DNA from: Mya arenaria | Taxonomy: Eukaryota > Mollusca > Bivalvia > Myida > Myidae | Reading direction: 5' to 3' | NCBI RefSeq assembly: GCF_026914265.1 | Contig: NC_069126.1 | Location: forward strand, 73,276,732-73,340,731 | Length of the DNA: 64,000 nucleotides | Part shown: piece after piece, positions 37,489 through 50,379 of the stretch | Layout: each line of letters opens with the position of its first letter | How positions within the stretch are numbered: position 1 is the stretch's first letter | Program-made: the position numbers and the translations under genes | Notes under the pieces: generated by a model | What the model saw: the letters and a program-made list of their open reading frames with translations, nothing else | Told to the model about the DNA's origin: nothing | The model's database searches: none

Positions 37489-37755
37489 ATCTGACAGTGA
37501 CGCTCAATGTTGGTCCATTTTTTGAGCGACCTGATAACGGATTCCTTGCCTGACAGACATAGGATCCGGCCTCCCCTCTCGCAGCCTGATGCAGGTTCAG
37601 TGTAGCTGTAGAACTGACCGTCACCCCTGATCTGGACCACGTGTACGTACAGGCCGGGTAACAAATGGCAGAGCACGTTATAGCCGGTATAGTGTTTCCC
37701 TCGGTCACCGTGTAGGACGTGGTAGGAGGGGACAGAGACACGATGTATGGACTGT
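37489..37755 (-). CDS. Array Ig exon 8
   Basis: This 267 bp exon runs from ATATTTCAG|AC to CAGAT|GTAAGT, phase 1. It begins DSPYIVSLSPPTTSYTVTEG and has CSAICYPACTYTWSRSG and LNLHQAARGEAGSYVC. It differs from exon 6 at only a few residues, and the introns match too, so it arose by recent duplication with exon 7. Confidence 0.9.
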
Positions 37756-38944
37756 CTGAAATATTGAGTATATTTGTTTTTAAACGCTCAATACACAGGG
37801 AATTAAGGGTATTTGAAAGCTATATTTGTACCAGCATTGTTAACAAAATAATACAAAAGAGGAAGAAGGTTATACATTTTTAATAAACGGATTCTATTTT
37901 AGATGTATGTTCCGCAAGAACATGAGGATATTCATATACTATCCGAAAGGTGCTATGAAAACAAAACAATTGACTATTCTAGGAAAGAAAACAAAATATA
38001 ATTACATTTGAAATTTTAAAGCCCTTCTTCCTAGTTTTTCAAATAATTTGTCAATCGGCTAAAGACAAAGTATAGACAGATTGCAGAATTTCCGGATATC
38101 ATTCACCATTAACAAATATTTCCTATGTATCTTAGTGCAAACCAAAAGAGAAAAATAGTATCAGATGGTGATTCATTTTGCTACATATAAAGGATAGATT
38201 TATCGCAGACGTTCTGGATTTGATCATCCATCAAACCATATGTTCCTGTGCATTTAAGTGCAAGGCAAAAATAGTAAATGGTGGACATTTCTTTATTTCT
38301 GTTTAAGAGCTTGTTATATTTCACAGTTCTGACAACATACGAATACCATTGCAACGAACAGTATAGAGAATCAACACAGTTTATTTGATTCGTAAAATAT
38401 ATATTTTGTATAATGATCGAAAATACTATTATGTAAGGACGCAATGAAACGAAGTAAGAAAACGGTGTATTACTCGATATTACATACATCTCTATAGCGT
38501 TGCTGTCTGACTATTATTGGTAGCTGTATTAAAACATTTACTATGTTAAATACGTAAACGTTTAATAAGTTAAGTAAGCGGGTTGTCATCTCAATAGACG
38601 AATACAAGTCCGATGACGTCATGATTTTTTAGCATCATATATTAATACGTTTTCTAAAACATCGCTGTTTTTCTTCTTTATTAATCATATTTCGAATCAG
38701 ACGTTATACGTTTAAGTGATTAGTTGTATATGAAAATAAATGCTTACAATAAAACAATAATCATATGAATCACTACTCTATATGAAACAGGAGCGCCGCC
38801 TTTCGGGTGACTTTTTGTTAACAACACATCACGTTACGTCAGATATGGTTAACGAAACTATACATTTACATAAATAGTAGGTAAACACTATCAGCACGAT
38901 GAAGAGCCAACTTAAGGCTAGCAATTTCTCGCATACATTCTTAC

Positions 38945-39211
38945 CTCTGACAGTGACGCTCACTTCTGATCCATTATTTGAAACACCTGATCCCGTGTTC
39001 CTTGCCGTACAAACATAGGATCCGGCCTCCCCTCTCACTGCCTGACCAAGATTGAGTGTTGCCGTAGAACTGACCGTCGATCCTGATCTGGACCACGTGT
39101 ACGAACAGGATGGGTAGCATGTGGCATAGCATGTTATAGAGGTCAAAGTGTCTCCCTCCGTCACCGTGTAGGACGTGGTAGACGGGGACAAAGACACGAT
39201 GCCTGGACCGT
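38945..39211 (-). CDS. Array Ig exon 7
   Basis: This 267 bp exon runs from ATATTTCAG|AC to CAGAG|GTAAGA, phase 1. It reads DGPGIVSLSPSTTSYTVTEG, CYATCYPSCSYTWSRSG and VRGEAGSYVCTARNTGSG. It is nearly identical to exon 5, with small changes such as CYPSC for CNPSC. Confidence 0.9.
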
Positions 39212-39999
39212 CTGAAATATTGATATAAGTATTTTCTAATAGCAAAACATTATCTTCATGTCTTTACCTTCATGCCGAACTACTTCGGGTACAAAATATA
39301 ATCTTTCAATTCACATAGAATTAAGGGTATGCTAAAGGCAGTTTTTACCTTCATTGTTAAACAAAAAACTTGACAAAAAAGTAATTAATATTGTTTTTTT
39401 TTTATCAAAAACAATATTTTAAATGTTCTATGAGTCCGTTCCGCATGTACTATCGTAGGAATGAAAACAGAACATGATAAGCCGGATATCCTTTATCAAA
39501 ATGTAAACAAACATGTCACTCGTATTTATTTTAAACATATGTCTGTTATAAAATTTAAAATCCCTTCTACTTATATCATAAAATGATTTTTCCTTACGCA
39601 AATGAGAAAGCATTGATTCATGGAAGAATTTCTGGATTTTATTCTCCTTAAAACAATATTTACTGTGGTATTTAGTGCAAACCAAAAAAGTAATTGGATT
39701 AATCTTTATTTTAGTTTAAGATCGTATTTCATTCAGCGGGTGTCATAAATAGGTATTTTGTCCATAGTGCCTAAGCTAAAAGCAATAGCAATATGTCGTT
39801 TATTAGGGGGACCAATTTTGTAATCTTTACAAAAGGTGACCCATGGGTCAAACTATATCGACTCCCGTGTCATAAAATCACGACTCCTCTACACGAAGTA
39901 AAATTAGCCCTACGGCCGGTGGGTCGTTATTCTTAAGTGTTCAAAATACTTCCATATACTGGCTATTTTCTCGAAAGTTCTCACATAAATTCAACTTAC

Positions 40000-40266
40000 A
40001 TCTGACAGTGATGCTCAATGTTGGTCCATTTTTTGAGCGACCTGATAACGGATTCCTTGCCTGACAAACATAGGATCCGGCCTCCCCTCTCACAGCCTGA
40101 TGCAGGTTCAGTGTGGCTGTAGAACTGACCGTCACCCCTGATCTGGACCACGTGTACGTACAGGCCGGGTAACAAATGGCAGAGCACGTTATAGCCGGTA
40201 TAGTGTTTCCCTCGGTCACCGTGTAGGACGTGGTAGGAGGGGACAGAGACACGTTGTATGGACTGT
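40000..40266 (-). CDS. Array Ig exon 6
   Basis: This 267 bp exon runs from ATATTTCAG|AC to CAGAT|GTAAGT, phase 1. It begins DSPYNVSLSPPTTSYTVTEG, with CSAICYPACTYTWSRSG and LNLHQAVRGEAGSYVC. It is the near-identical partner of exon 8. Confidence 0.9.
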
Positions 40267-40821
40267 CTGAAATATTGATAAAAGTATATTTGTTTTTAAA
40301 CGCTCAATGCACCGAAATTAAGGTTATGCGAAAGCCATATTTGTAACAGCATTGTAAACACACAAAAAATAAAAAGAGGAAGAAGGTTATACTTTTTTAA
40401 TAAACGGATGCTATTTTAGATGTATGTTCCGCAAGAACATGAGCATATTCAAATATAATACGGACCGTGCTATTAAAACATAACAATTAACAATCCTACG
40501 AAAGAAATCAAAATATCATAACATTTGAAGTTTTAAAGCCCTTCTACCTAGTTTATCAAATAATTTGTCAATCGGCAAAATACAAAGGATAGATTGATTG
40601 CGGATATTCCGGATTTGATTCACCATTAACACATATTTCCTATGTATTTTAGTGCAAACCAAAAGATAAATAGTAACAAATGGTGAATCATTACACTACA
40701 TATAAAGGATAGATAGATCGCAGAAGTTCTAAATGTGATCATCTATCAAACCATATGTTCCTGTGCATTTTAGTGCTAGGCAAAAATAGTAAATGGTGGA
40801 CATTTCTTTATTTCTGTTTAA

Positions 40822-40979
40822 TATATATGCAAAAAGCTACAGAAACATGCTCAGTAGCAAAAAGTTTAAACATAAACCCGGTTTAGTGGCAATGGGCAAA
40901 CGCCAAAGACATAGAACACAAAATCACAAACAAGAAACATAGTACAGCACAAAACTCTACAAACAGCACATTGCATAAA

Positions 40980-41033
<54 letters not shown>

Positions 41034-41292
41034 TTGGTATGTTTATCAAGAATTGTTAGGTACCGCCTTGGAACGGTCAGTAAAATGAAAATTTACTGGG
41101 GGTTTAAACCAGTTTATGTGCACAAACCTCACTCTTATCCCAACAATTCATTATAAAGATAAAACGCAAAAGGTAAATCTTATCAAAGTATGCATTACCT
41201 TGAGGAAACTTATCAATAAAACAAATAATAATAAAAAACGAAAAGGAAAACCCCAAGTACTTCAATGATTAGAGATCCCAACTCTATCTGCA
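40822..41292 (+). repeat. Dispersed repeat R, copy 3, with a long TA run; empty site present nearby
   Basis: This full-length R copy holds an AT dinucleotide run at about 40982-41028. The duplicated intron between exons 7 and 8 (about 38303) continues smoothly from TTTCTGTTTAA to TTGTTATATTTCACAG without it, so that intron is an empty site. The repeat either inserted here after the exon 5-6 / exon 7-8 duplication or was lost from the other copy. The comparison gives the element's boundaries to within a few bases. Confidence 0.85.
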
Positions 41293-41929
41293 GATCGTGT
41301 TATATTTCACAGTTCTGACAACATACGAATACCATTGCAACGAACAGTTTAGAGAATTAACACAGTTTGATTTGATTCGTAAAATATTAATTTTGTATAA
41401 TGATCGAAAATACTATTATGTAAGGACGCAATGAAACGAAGTAAGAAGACGGTGTATTACTCGATATTCCATTCATCTCTATAACGTTGCTGTCTGACTA
41501 TTATTGATAGCTGTATTAAAACATTTACTATGTTAAATACGTAAACGTTTAATAAGTCAAGTAAGCGGGTTGTCATATCTATCGACGAACACAAGTCCGA
41601 TGACGTCATGATTTTTTAGCATCATATTAGAATACGTTTTCTAAAACATCGCTGTCTTATTTTTTTAATCATATTTCGAATAAATCGTTATACGTTTAAA
41701 TGATTAGTTGTATATGAAAGTAAATGCTTACAATAAAACAATGATCATATGAATCACTACTCTATACGAAACAGGAGCGCCGCCTTTCAGGTGACGTTTC
41801 GTTAACAACACATCACGTTACGTCAGATATGGTAAACGACACTGTATATGTACATAAATGGTAGGTAAAACACTATCAGCCCGATGAAGCGCATACTTAT
41901 TGCGAGCAATTTCTCGCATACATTCTTAC

Positions 41930-42196
41930 CTCTGACAGTGACGCTCACTTCTGGTCCATTATTTGAGACACCTGATCCCGTGTTCCTTGCCGTACAAACA
42001 TAGGATCCGGCCTCCCCTCTCACTGCCTGACCAAGGTTTAGTGTTGCCGTAGAACTGACCGTCGATCCTGATCTGGACCACGTGTACGAACAGGACGGAT
42101 TACAAGTGGCAAAGCATGTTATAGAGGTCAAAGTGTCTCCCTCCGTCACCGTGTAGGACGTGGTAGACGGGGACAAAGACACGATGCCTGGACCGT
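41930..42196 (-). CDS. Array Ig exon 5
   Basis: This 267 bp exon runs from ATACTTCAG|AC to CAGAG|GTAAGA, phase 1. It reads DGPGIVSLSPSTTSYTVTEG, CFATCNPSCSYTWSRSG and VRGEAGSYVCTARNTGSG. It is the partner of exon 7 in the two-exon duplication. Confidence 0.9.
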
Positions 42197-43393
42197 CTGA
42201 AGTATTGATAGAAGTAATTTCTAATAGCAAAACGTTACCTTCATGTCTTTACCTTCATGCCGAACTACATCGTAGACAAAATAAAATCTTTCAATTCACA
42301 TAGAAATAAGACTATGCTAAAGGCTGTGTTTACCTTCATTGTAAAACAAAAACTTGACAAAGAAGTAATAAATGTTGATTTTTTTTATTCAAAACAATAT
42401 CTTAAATGTTCTATGAGTCCGTTCCATATGTACTATCGTAGGAATGAAAACAGAAGATCAAAAGCAGGATATCCTTCATCAAAATTTAAATCGTAATTAT
42501 TTTGAACAAATGTCTGTTATAAAATTTTAAATCCCTTCCACTTATATCAGCAAATGATTTATCCTTACGCAAAGGAGAAAGCATTGATTCTTTGCAGAAT
42601 TTCTGGATTTGATTCTCCATAAAATAATATTTACTTGTGAATTTTAGTGCAAACCAAAATAGTAATTGGATTCTTCTTTATTTTAGTATAAGATCGTATT
42701 CCATTCAACGAGTGTTATAGAAAGTCATTTTGTCAATAGTCACTAAACTAAAAGCAAAAGCAATATGTCGTTTATAAGGGGGACCAATTTTGTATAATAT
42801 CTCATGCAATAATGAATACTAAACTCAAGCATTTACCAATGACAGCAATTAAATATACTGTGACCAATGATTGACTAAACCATGATATTAGGTTTTCCAT
42901 GTCAGACGATATAAAAAGGATAAAGAAAACGATGTGTTTCTCTGTAATCCACATACCTAAATAGCATCGCAATCTGAATATAAGTTGTAAAAGTTTATCA
43001 TACACTATGTTAAATATGTGAAATATTTAAATGTTAATACTGCTAGCCAGTTTTCACCTCTATCGACGACAACTTTTAGCACCATATTTTATACATGATC
43101 TGGAATTTTGCTGTCGTTTAAAATCGTATTTTCAATCCACTTCTTAACGAGAAATGGTTAGTTTTATGTAAATAAATGCTTGCAATAAAACAAATGTTGC
43201 TATTAATAAAAACAAATAAAAGGTTGCAAAAAAAGGAGCACGGCGTTTTGAGTTACGTTTTGGTGTGTGAAGATCATGTTTCGTCAGTAATGCTGAACTA
43301 GACTATTCATGTGCAGACATAATAGGTTAAACACTATCAACACTGAAAAGCATCGGCCTATTTCTCGCAAGTTCTCGCTTACATTCGACTTAC

Positions 43394-43660
43394 ATCTGAC
43401 AGTGACGCTCACTGTTGGTCCATTCTTTGAGACACCTGATCCCGTATTTCTTGCCTTACAGACATAGGATCCGGCATCCCCCCTGTCCGCCTGACCGAGG
43501 CTCAGTGTGGCCGTAGAGCTGACCGTCGATCCTGATCTTGACCACGTGTACGTACAGGACGGGTTACAAGTGGCATAGCATCTTATAGTACTCAAAGTGT
43601 GTCCCTCCGTCACTGTGTAGGACGTGGTAGACGGGGACAGATACATGTTTTCTGGACCAT
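43394..43660 (-). CDS. Array Ig exon 4
   Basis: This 267 bp exon runs from ATATTTTAG|AT to CAGAT|GTAAGT, phase 1. It reads DGPENMYLSPSTTSYTVTEG, CYATCNPSCTYTWSRSG and ADRGDAGSYVCKARNTGSG. It is almost the same as exon 3; the neighbouring introns also match, which shows a separate single-unit duplication. Confidence 0.9.
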
Positions 43661-44865
43661 CTAAAATATTTAAAAAGTGATTTTTAAATAGCAATACTTG
43701 TTTATATCATTATGCCTGAATACATCGTATAAAGAATAAAATCGCTTATTGGCGGTGAATTAAGGGTACGCCATAGTCAATCTAATTTGTCAAATGAGAA
43801 AGTGGATAATATATTTTAGATAAGCGCATACTTTGTCAAGCGTCATTTCACAAGTAGTTGAGCATATTTCTAAAACATCACAACCATGTTATCAAAACGA
43901 CATAAACAATAAACTATCCCAGGTAACTGAACAAGATATACGTATAAACAGATATGTTGATCACAATTATTTTAAAACAAAGGCATGTTTGAAATCTAAA
44001 AGCCCTTCATTCTAGAGTATCAAATCGTTTATCAATACGAAAATTGGAAACAAATATATTTTCTTGCAGAATTTCTCGATTTGATTCTCAATAAAACCAT
44101 ATTGCCCTGTGCATTTGAGTGCAAATGAGAAATAAGATATTGAGGACATATTCTGATGCTAAATACTTCCAATCAATTACGAATGAAAACAATTAAATGC
44201 ACTGTAACCAATGCAAGCTGAATGGTAAGTTCCAAAACATAGAAACAATTCTGACAATACACTACCAACCTGCAACAAACAGTTCTGAGGACAAACATAG
44301 AAAAACAATGACAGATTGATCAAACTAGTAAAATATAGAAATGTTTGTAATGATCATATGGACTTTAATATAAGGTGTTCGTTGTCGGACGATAAAAAGA
44401 CAAATAAAAACGGAGTATTACTCTAAATTCCATACATCGCTTCAGCTTTGCACACCTGCTAGTAGATGTATAGTAATAAATCATTAATTATGTTAAATGT
44501 GTAAACTTCAATGTTCGTCGTGCAAGCGAATTTGCATCTGAATTGAATAAAACACAAATCCGATGACGCCATGAAACCTTCAGCAACATATTTTTATACA
44601 TTGTCTGAAATATCGTTATCCTTTAAACTCATATTATCAATCTTCTTTAAATGATTAAGTAATTAGTTATATACAACTGTATATAAGTAAACGCTTGAAT
44701 TAAAACAATGTAAATATAAATCAAAACTCAATAAAAAGTAAAATAAAGAAGAGCACCGCATTTCGGTGACGTTTAGGTGTTTACAGATCACGTTACATGA
44801 TGAAAACTATCAGCACTGAGAAGCATCGGCCAAATTCTCGAAATTCTCGCTTACATTTAACTTAC

Positions 44866-45132
44866 ATCTGACATTGACGCTCACTGTTGGTCCATTCTTT
44901 GAGACACCTGATCCCGTATTTCTTGCCTTACAGACATAGGATCCGGCTTCCCCCCTGTCCGCCTGACCGAGGCTCAGTGTAGCCGTAGAACTGACCGTCG
45001 ATCCTGATCTGGACCACGTGTACGTACAGGATGGGTTACAAGTGGCATAGCATCTTATAGTACTCAAAGTGTGTCCCTCCGTCACTGTGTAGGACGTGGT
45101 AGACGGGGACAGATACATGTTTTCTGGACCAT
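44866..45132 (-). CDS. Array Ig exon 3
   Basis: This 267 bp exon runs from ATATTTTAG|AT to CAGAT|GTAAGT, phase 1. It has DGPENMYLSPSTT at the start, CYATCNPSCTYTWSRSG and ADRGEAGSYVCKARNTG. It pairs with exon 4. Confidence 0.9.
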
Positions 45133-46276
45133 CTAAAATATTGAAAATGTGATTTTTAAATAGCAATACTTGTTTATATCAAAATGCGCGGTGAATTAAG
45201 GGTACGCAATAGTCAACCTAGTTTGTCAAATGAGAAAAAAACTTAAACCTTTCAGATAAGCGCATACATTTTCAAGCGTCATTTCACAAGTGGTTGAGCA
45301 TATTTCTAAAACATCACAACCATGTTATGAAAACGATATAAACAATAAATCATCCTATTTACGAAAACAAGATATCCTCGTAAACAAATATGTTGATCAC
45401 ATTTATTATAAAACAAAGGCATGTATGGAATCTAAAAGCCCTTCATTCTAGAGTATCAAATAGTTTATCAATACGAACAACAAAAACAAATAGATTTATT
45501 GCAGAATTCCATAAAACCATATTACCCTGTGCATTTTAGTGCAAATGAAAAATAAGATATAGAGGACATATACTGATGCTATATACTTCCAATCGATTTC
45601 AAATAAAAAAAACAAATAAATGCAATTGAACCAAAGCAAGCTGAATGCGAAGATCTCAAACATGGAAACAATTCTGAAAATACACTAGAAAACCTGCAAC
45701 AAACAAATTTGAGGACCAACAGTAAAATTGAAAATGTTTATAATGATCGTAGAAACTATGATATAAGGTATTCGTTTTCGGACTATAAAAAAGACGAAGG
45801 AAAATGGAGAACTAGCCTTTAATCAATGTCGCCTCAGCGTTGCACACCTGTTATTTACTGTATAGTAGTAAATCATTTATTATGTTATATGTGTGAATGT
45901 TAATGTTCGTACTGCAAGCGAGTTTGCATCTTAATTGACGAACACAAATCCGTCAACGTCACGAAAACTTTATCGATAGATGAAATATCGTTGTCCTTTA
46001 AAGACATACTATTAATCTTCTTTAAATGATTAAGTAATTTATTATTTACAACTGTACATAAGTAAATGCTTGGATTAAAACACTGTTAATATTAATCAAT
46101 ACTCAATAATTATAAAAACCGGAGCAACGCGTTTCGGGTGACGTTTCGGTGTTTACAAAACACGTTTCATCACTTATGTTGAACGGGACTATTTATGTGC
46201 TGACATGATAGGTTAAACACCAGCACTGAAAAGCACCGGCCAATTCCTCACAAGTTCTCGCTTACATTCAACTTAC

Positions 46277-46543
46277 ATCTGACACTCACGCTCACTGCTG
46301 ATCCATTCTTTGATCGACCTAATGCCATGTTTCTTGCTTGACAAGTATAGGACCCGGCGTCCCCTCTCACAGCCTGACCAAGGTTCAGTGTGGCCGTATA
46401 GCTGACCGTCGATCCTGATCTGGACCAGGTGTACGTACAGGTTGGGTTGCAATAGGCATAGCACGTTATAGCACTCAAAGTGTGTCCCTCCGTCACCGTG
46501 TAGGATATGGTAGATGGGGACCGAAACACCGAGTCTGGACCAT
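46277..46543 (-). CDS. Array Ig exon 2
   Basis: This 267 bp exon runs from an AATATTTAAG|AT acceptor (AAG instead of TAG or CAG) to CAGAT|GTAAGT, phase 1. It reads DGPDSVFRSPSTISYTVTEG, CYAYCNPTCTYTWSRSG and VRGDAGSYTCQARNMALG. The acceptor is weaker than in its neighbours. Confidence 0.85.
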
Positions 46544-47811
46544 CTTAAATATTGATTAACGTGATTTTTGAATGGTAAAACAGGTTTATACCCTAATGCC
46601 GGAATGCAACGTATAAATATTACAACCGTTTAATGAACAGGGATAAAGGGTACGCCATAGTCATGGTTTTACCTGCATTGTTAACCTAATTTGTCAAATG
46701 AGAAAGTGGATATTATATTTTAGATAAGCGTATATTTTGCAAGCGTCCGTTACACATTTAAGTATTTGAGCTTATTTCTTAACATCCGAACCATGTTATT
46801 GAAACAATAAATTATCAAAGATCAGAAAACAAGATATACGTTTAAACAAATTTATGTATCACAATTATTTTAAAACAAAGGCATGTTTTAAATGTAAAAG
46901 CCTTATCAAATGGTTTATCAATACGCTACATACAAGGCATAGATTGCTCACAGCATTTCTGGATTTGATTCCCCATAAAACCTTTTTTTTCCTGCGCATT
47001 TTAGTGCAAATTGAAAAAAGAAATGGAGGATATATCTTTATTTCAAAGTAAGATCGTATTCTATTTCACGAGTGTCATATAAAACATATTTTCACGAATC
47101 ACGAAGTCAAGGACAATATCTATATGTCGTTTATGGGAGTAACATATTTGATATAATATGTCCTACAATGATGATCCTTAATTCAAGAAAAAATAACGAA
47201 TGACAACAATTAAATACACTGGAACCAATGCAAGCTTAAGGAGAAGCTTTAAGCAATGGTAACAGTTCTGACAACTCATCAATTCAACTGCATCGAACAA
47301 TTGACGGGATGAACACTGTTTGATTTAATTTGTATAATAATTGTAATTGATAATGAACGATGATTCTATAATGACAGGACGAAATAAAACGAAGATGGTG
47401 TGTTACTCTCTATTCCATATATCGCTTATAAAGTCATGTTAACGGTTGTTGTTGTTTTTTTGTTTTTTCGATGAACACTAATCCGATGTCGTCATGGAAC
47501 TTTTAGCAACATAATTATCTAATACCCCTTTTTAAAACATCGCTGTCTCATTTCTTTATTTATCATGTATCGAATCTGATTTTTAATGTTTTAATGATTA
47601 GTTTTATAAGTCAATAAGTGCTTGCATTTAAACATTGATCATACTAATCACAACTTAACGCGAAACAGTAGCGCCGCCTTTCGGGGGACGTTCCGTTAAC
47701 ACATCACGTTACGTCAGATATGGTTAACATAACATGTACATAAATGACAGGTAAAACACAATCAGTCCGAAGGAGCGAATACTTATTGCAATTTCTCTTA
47801 TACATTCTTAC

Positions 47812-48078
47812 ATCTGACAGTGACGCTCACTCCTGGTCCATTTTTTGAGACACCTGATCCCGTGTTCCTTGCCTTACAGACATAGGATCCGGCCTCCCCC
47901 CTGTCCGCCTGACCGAGGCTCAGTGTGGCCGTATAGCTGACCGTCGATCCTGATCTGGACCACGTGTACGAACAGGATGGGTTGCAATAGGCATAGCATG
48001 TTATAGCCGTCAAAGTGTCTCCCTCCGTTACCGTGTAGGACGTTGTTGACGGGGACAGGTACACGCTGGCTGGACCAT
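47812..48078 (-). CDS. Array Ig exon 1 (5'-most), acceptor AG lost
   Basis: By homology the exon is 267 bp, with DGPASVYLSPSTTSYTVTEG, CYAYCNPSCSYTWSRSG and ADRGEAGSYVCKARNTGSG and an intact CAGAT|GTAAGT donor. The expected acceptor reads CATTTATG|AT rather than TTTTAG|AT or TTTCAG|AC, so the invariant AG is TG (48079-48080). Unless another acceptor is used, this exon would be skipped. Because all flanking junctions are phase 1, skipping would keep the frame. Confidence 0.7.
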
Positions 48079-49199
48079 CATAAATGTTGAAAGAAGGTAT
48101 TTTTAAATAGCAAAACATGTTTATACCATCATTATGGGTAACATCGTATACAGAAAAGAAAAAGCTTATATTCATTGCAGAAATTCTGGATTTGATTCAT
48201 CGTAAAAAAATTGTATTGTGTATTTTAGTGCATACCTAAAAGAATATAGAGGACGTTTCGATATTTTAGTGTATGTTCGTATTCTATTCCACGAGTGCCA
48301 AAAGCATTAATTATCTATGTCGCTTCTTCAGACGATTTATTTCATATGATTGGCCATGCAATGATTATAAATAAATTCAAACAATAAAGAATGACAACAA
48401 ATTAATATATGAAGCCATTGCAAGTTTAAGAAACGGCTTAAGCAACTGCAAAACATATTTGTGGACCAACAACGTTTGATGAAATTCGTAAAATAAAGAT
48501 TTGTTTTATAATGATCAAAGAAACTAAAATTTAAGGTTTCCATTGTTAGACAATATCAAAAGAAAAACAAACAAACGGTGTTTTACTCTGATATACACAT
48601 ATCGCTATAGCGTCTTAAACTGACTATAAGTTGACGAAGTATTAAATCATTCACTTTTAAAAATATGCAAATGTCAACGTTAATACTGCTAGCAAGTTTT
48701 TATCCCTTTCGACGACCACACGTAATAGTTTTATGCATTAACGAATGCAACAATTGAATGCACTGGTACAATTGCAAGCTTAATGAGAAGCTCCAGGCCA
48801 AAAATTCTAAAAACACAACAACACAACTGCAATAGAGATTTTTGAGGACCAATACAGTATAGAAAAACGATGACTGGTTGATCAAAATCGTAAAAAAATA
48901 GAAATGTTCATAATGATCGTAGGAACTTACATTTAAGGTATTCGTTGTCGGACAATTTAAAAAGACGAATGGAAACGGTATGTTACTCTGTAATCTACTA
49001 CACCGTTGCACAATTAATATATCCTGTTAACATATTAAATCAATAATTATACAATTACGATGACGTCTTGAAACCTTAAGCGACATATTTTAAGATATTG
49101 TCTGAGCTACTGTTGTCTTTAATTTCCTATTTCGAATCTTCTTTAAATGATGAAATAAATAGAAATAGTAAATAAATGCTTGTTATAAAACAGTGTTAA

Positions 49200-49870
49200 T
49201 GTTTATAACTAATCAATACTTGTGCAAATAAGTCCCGCGTTTATGCTGAACTAGACTATTCATTCACAATTTATGAAAGGTAAAACATGCACTATTTATG
49301 ATAGGTAAAACATGACAGTAGTGAAAAGAGAAAGCTTATATCTCTTAGTTCTGACATTCATTTAACTAACATCTAGAAACTTCGTGCAACTGCCTATTTC
49401 TTCCACAAATTAGATACAATGATACCTATGCAAGCTTAAGAAGAAACTCAAAGCAATGAAACCATTCCGACAATACACCAATAAATATGCAATGAACAGT
49501 TTTTAGGACCAAAACTTTAAACTGGTAAAAACATACTTCATATTGAATACGTTATTCAACGAGTTGTCATCTCTATCGACGAATACAAATACGAATATGT
49601 CCTGAAACTTTTAGCAAAAAATTTAATACCTTGTCTCAGATATCTCTGTATTTTAAATTCATATTTCGGTCTGCTTTTAAATGTTAAAATGATTAGTTTT
49701 GTATGTAAATACATTCTTGCAGAAACCTTATTACGATATTGATCACTTCTAAAATAATCGACAAAGAGAAGCACCCGCGTTTCGGGTAAGTTGTCATTTG
49801 CAGACATGATAGGTGAAATACTGTCAGCACTGAAAAGCACCACCTATTTCTCGAAGGTTTTCGCATACAT
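49200..49870. repeat. Array repeat units without their exon
   Basis: Sequence around 49250-49380 and 49780-49870 matches the intron flank that normally lies just 3' of the array exons on the minus strand: TGATAGGTGAAA, CACTGAAAAGCACC, CCTATTTCTCG, then CATTCA before the expected exon. No Ig exon follows in either case. These are relics of further units at the 5' edge of the array. Confidence 0.65.
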
Positions 49871-50379
49871 TCATCCGTGATGCTAAATACTTGTTATCGC
49901 CGTGTCAGATCAATTAAACGTTTAATTTTCGGTTCTCACGTATATAAACCGAAACTCGTTTTAATTCACTCGTCCACATTTATTCAACACCTTGAAATAG
50001 TCGTCATTCACTCAATCCAATTCAACATAACAGAACGAAATCTCTACGAGTCTCTGAAATAACTTAAACACAATAATCAAGACACATACACCATAGACAC
50101 AATAACAATCGAAATATTAAAAGAATGAGAACATTACAAACATAGAGTCTCATATAATGTTTGGTTAAGTCCGGAGGTCCATACGATTCTATGAAAAAGA
50201 AATGTATGGAATACCACCAAAAGTCGAAACTGGTCCATTGATTAACTATATGCTTATGAGGCAGATGAAAAATCGCAAATGGGTACTCGCTCATATTTTG
50301 TAGAATCAACTTGTTATGTATGCCGAAATTAATGACAAATCATTTTATGTTCTTCATGATTCTTCTCTGGTTCTATTAG

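Noticed and set aside
37485..37676. Second minus-strand frame across the Ig exon (also at 39996-40187 and 46273-46464)
   Set aside because: These are shadow frames of the array exons. They have no Ig signature and recur only because the exons are copies.
33579..48175. Prokaryote-style repeat array (CRISPR-like) interpretation of the regular spacing
   Set aside because: The repeats are 267 bp coding exons with splice sites inside units of about 1.45 kb, not short repeats with spacers.
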